DNA of 7,704 nucleotides from Chloroflexota bacterium (GTDB lineage Bacteria; Chloroflexota; Anaerolineae; Anaerolineales; UBA11579), in contig QKGK01000045.1 in the NCBI GenBank assembly GCA_003250455.1, positions 1 through 7,704 of the forward strand. Reading direction: 5' to 3'. Of the stretch, positions 5,398-7,704 are shown piece by piece. The notes below the pieces were generated by a model. That model did not search any database, was not told the origin of the DNA, and saw only the letters and a list, made by a program, of their open reading frames with translations. A program made the translations under genes and the position numbers. Positions within the stretch are counted from its first letter, which is position 1. Each line of letters opens with the position of its first letter.

Positions 5398-7704
5398 ATG
5401 AACCGGGTTTTAAAAGTTGCCCTGACCAGACGACTGTTCTGGTTGTTTTTCAGTCTGGCGTTAATTCCAACATTGCTGGTTACACTTTTGTTTTCCTTCA
5501 TGCGTATTCGTACAAATCAACAGGAGTTGTTAGAGGCTGAACGGGACCTGTCAGCAAGACCTGTTAGTACATTCAATATGTTGGTCAGCAGCAAGGCAGA
5601 CCACTACCAGCAAATTCTGGAGTTTCGCGCTGATTTCGTTCAAAATATGGCGGATTTTGTTGCCAGTGGACCGCTAAATGAAGCGGCGTATAGGTTGAGA
5701 CCTATTTTGGAAACCTCCGCTCAGATTGATCCAGCTATTTCCCATATTGCTGTGATCACCTATACCCAGACCTACCCAATCTTCCTGGCTGAAGAGGAGG
5801 GGCTTCCACTTGAGCGGCGGACGTATGATTTACAAACACTCTCACCGGAACAGATTACCTGGATAGTGAACAATAGTGGACCATATGAAGTGCTGACGGT
5901 AATTGCTCCAATTCATCAAGATGATCGTACGGTGGGAGCGTTGGCTATCGACTATCGGCTGGATAAAATTATTGAAGAAGTGCCTAAATATTATTTGGCG
6001 GATACGGCAGTGATGTTTTTGGTATCAGATGATCTCTCCTATGTCGGAGTGCCTTCCTGGGCAAGAGGAGCTGAATATCTTCAGGATTATTTTGGTCTTG
6101 AAGAACCTGCCGCGACAATCTCTCTGGCCGATCCAAAATATTCAGACCAGGTGCTGGAATTATCCAATCTGCTCACCCAGGTTTCAAAAGGCGAACCTTT
6201 GTTGGAATTTACATCGCTGACAGATAGTCCATGCTATATAGCAATCAGCAAAATCGACGGTTTGGAATTGAACGTGGTGTTATTGCTTCCTTTGGCGGAA
6301 GTGTACAGCACGGCAGAAAAATATGGGGCATCACTCCAAAATGAAGTTCCAACTATTTTAACCCAGTCAGCTTTAATGATGATTGGTTTGATGGTGTCCA
6401 TTGGGATTGGTGCAATGATGACGCTGCGCACATTATCAGACCCAATTTTAGAATTATCAAAAGGTGCTAAAGAGGTCGCTAAAGGGAATTTGCAGTATGT
6501 TGCTCCTGTTGGGGGAATAGGGGAGATTTCTGAACTTGGAAATTCTTTTAATACAATGGTAGCAGCAATTCAATCCACACAATCTGCTTTGGAAGACAAA
6601 CATACCGAGTTGTCTCAAACGCTGGAGGCGCAAAAGAGGGAATTTGCATTGATTAACCAGGTGAGCTATCAGGCAAGCCAGACTGTGGATCTGCCCAAGA
6701 AATTGTCTACGACATTGGAAATTGTTGCCGAATCATTAGGTGCCTCCGCTGGTTTTATTTATCTGTTGGGGATGGAGGGAACCCTTTTCCGCACCGCAGC
6801 AGTAGTGCAACAGTCCTTTCATGAAGATCAAGCCAATATTTTTTCAACACATTTGGATGTTTCCCTGGCAGATCAAATTTTACATAACCAAAATGTAACT
6901 ATTCTGGATACTAGATCGGAGTTTTCCAAACAGCTGAGAAAATATGATGCCGAGCTTAGGAATTGTTATTTGGTTGGTGCACCAATACAATTTCGAGATC
7001 GGGTACTTGGTGTAATGAGCCTGATCTTTCGAGATACGGAAATTAATCAACCAGCGTTAGAAAATTTCATTACTGCCCTTGCGACCAATATCGCAATTTT
7101 GATCGAGGTCTCACAATTGCAAAGCCAGGCCAGGTTCCTGGATATTGCTGAAGAACGGCGGCGGCTTGCCCGTGACTTGCATGATTCGGTCACGCAAACA
7201 TTATTCAGCCTTTCGATGACCTTGGACGGTGTTTTGAATAGAGGGCAAGAGCTGCCCGAACCAGTTATGGAGAGGTTGGCTTTTGTCAGCGAGCAGGCAT
7301 TATCGGCGCGCAGTCAAATGAGGGCGATGATTGATGATTTGCGGCCTTTAGACCTGGGTGGGCAAACCTTGGACGAAGCGATCAATGCTCATGTAAGTGA
7401 CTTGGTGAGGGCTACGGATATTCATGCCGAAGTAAATATTTCAGGTGATCTGCAAAGTATTCCAACACCTATCCAATATAATTTGGATCGTATTGTGCAG
7501 GAAAGTTTGAGTAATATTGCCAGGCATGCGCAGGCCAGCGAAGTCCAGATTTCTCTGCGGGTAGATCTGGCAGAGGTTGAATTGTGCATTTCAGATAACG
7601 GCATTGGATTTGATAAAATCCCGGAAGGCAAGCATTCCTCATTTGGATTGATGAGTATTCATGAACGCACCGAGATCATGGGAGGCGAAGTGACGATATC
7701 CTCT
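5398..7704 (+). CDS. Membrane sensor histidine kinase, NarL/DegS type, with HAMP and GAF domains; 3' end cut off
   Basis: The frame is open from ATG 5398 to the right edge: 769 codons, with perhaps a few tens missing. Order: basic N-terminus; membrane segment 1 (about 13-35); an extracytoplasmic region of about 285 residues with a Cache-like look (for example AISHIAVITYTQTYPIF and TVGALAIDYRLDKI, weak evidence); membrane segment 2 (about 325-341); HAMP (about 343-395, Pro349 and KGNL at 362-365); coiled coil (about 385-425); GAF domain (about 428-575). The HisKA_3 H-box ERRRLARDLHDSVTQ has phospho-accepting His595 and the DxxxQ phosphatase motif Asp596-Gln600. The ATPase domain has the N-box around Asn706 (ESLSNIARHA), DNGIGF (733-738) and FGLMSIHERTEIMGG (749-763). 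Such kinases usually phosphorylate a LuxR/NarL-type regulator, likely encoded just downstream. The ligand is unknown. Base composition is richer in A+T than in the upstream genes. Confidence 0.93.
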   Translation, partial: MNRVLKVALTRRLFWLFFSLALIPTLLVTLLFSFMRIRTNQQELLEAERDLSARPVSTFNMLVSSKADHYQQILEFRADFVQNMADFVASGPLNEAAYRLRPILETSAQIDPAISHIAVITYTQTYPIFLAEEEGLPLERRTYDLQTLSPEQITWIVNNSGPYEVLTVIAPIHQDDRTVGALAIDYRLDKIIEEVPKYYLADTAVMFLVSDDLSYVGVPSWARGAEYLQDYFGLEEPAATISLADPKYSDQVLELSNLLTQVSKGEPLLEFTSLTDSPCYIAISKIDGLELNVVLLLPLAEVYSTAEKYGASLQNEVPTILTQSALMMIGLMVSIGIGAMMTLRTLSDPILELSKGAKEVAKGNLQYVAPVGGIGEISELGNSFNTMVAAIQSTQSALEDKHTELSQTLEAQKREFALINQVSYQASQTVDLPKKLSTTLEIVAESLGASAGFIYLLGMEGTLFRTAAVVQQSFHEDQANIFSTHLDVSLADQILHNQNVTILDTRSEFSKQLRKYDAELRNCYLVGAPIQFRDRVLGVMSLIFRDTEINQPALENFITALATNIAILIEVSQLQSQARFLDIAEERRRLARDLHDSVTQTLFSLSMTLDGVLNRGQELPEPVMERLAFVSEQALSARSQMRAMIDDLRPLDLGGQTLDEAINAHVSDLVRATDIHAEVNISGDLQSIPTPIQYNLDRIVQESLSNIARHAQASEVQISLRVDLAEVELCISDNGIGFDKIPEGKHSSFGLMSIHERTEIMGGEVTISS

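Overview
The window looks like ordinary chromosomal DNA from a bacterium. Several features fit an Anaerolineae-like member of the Chloroflexota: the style of the multi-domain NarL-type sensor kinase, an LCP protein with a C-terminal LytR_C domain, a single-chain iron-sulfur L-serine dehydratase and a long ABC-F protein. This assignment is an inference from protein style only. No marker gene is present, so confidence is low to moderate.

Layout, left to right. Positions 1-78 (minus strand) may hold the first 26 codons of a gene that leaves the window. At 143-172 there is a very clear Rho-independent terminator for the minus-strand LCP (LytR-CpsA-Psr) gene at 205-1623. That gene has a near-consensus extended -10 promoter at 1670-1695. 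The divergent intergenic region 1624-1913 also holds a possible 30-codon minus-strand ORF, an AT-rich palindrome and a leader hairpin. Rightward from 1914 is a two-gene unit: an ABC-F ATPase (1914-3947), then an L-serine dehydratase gene (3944-5331) joined to it by an ATGA stop/start overlap. The dehydratase frame is broken by a tandem duplication of 8 bases, GGCCTGAA, at 4652-4667. Removing one copy restores a 459-residue protein with all expected iron-sulfur ligands, including a C-terminal cysteine. After a 66-base gap with an extended -10 promoter, a membrane-bound sensor histidine kinase starts at 5398 and runs off the right end (769 codons visible). It is clearly richer in A+T than the ABC-F and dehydratase genes.

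How the genes work together: the LCP protein acts in the cell envelope, attaching glycopolymers to the wall. The ABC-F protein acts on the ribosome. The dehydratase, if intact, converts serine to pyruvate and ammonia. The kinase would sense an extracellular signal and phosphorylate a LuxR/NarL-type regulator, probably encoded just beyond the window. I see no functional link among the four beyond the ABC-F/dehydratase overlap. There is no CRISPR array, insertion sequence, tRNA, rRNA or clear defence or mobile system. I found no convincing undescribed system; the strongest item is the precise 8-base duplication that inactivates, or could switch, the serine dehydratase.
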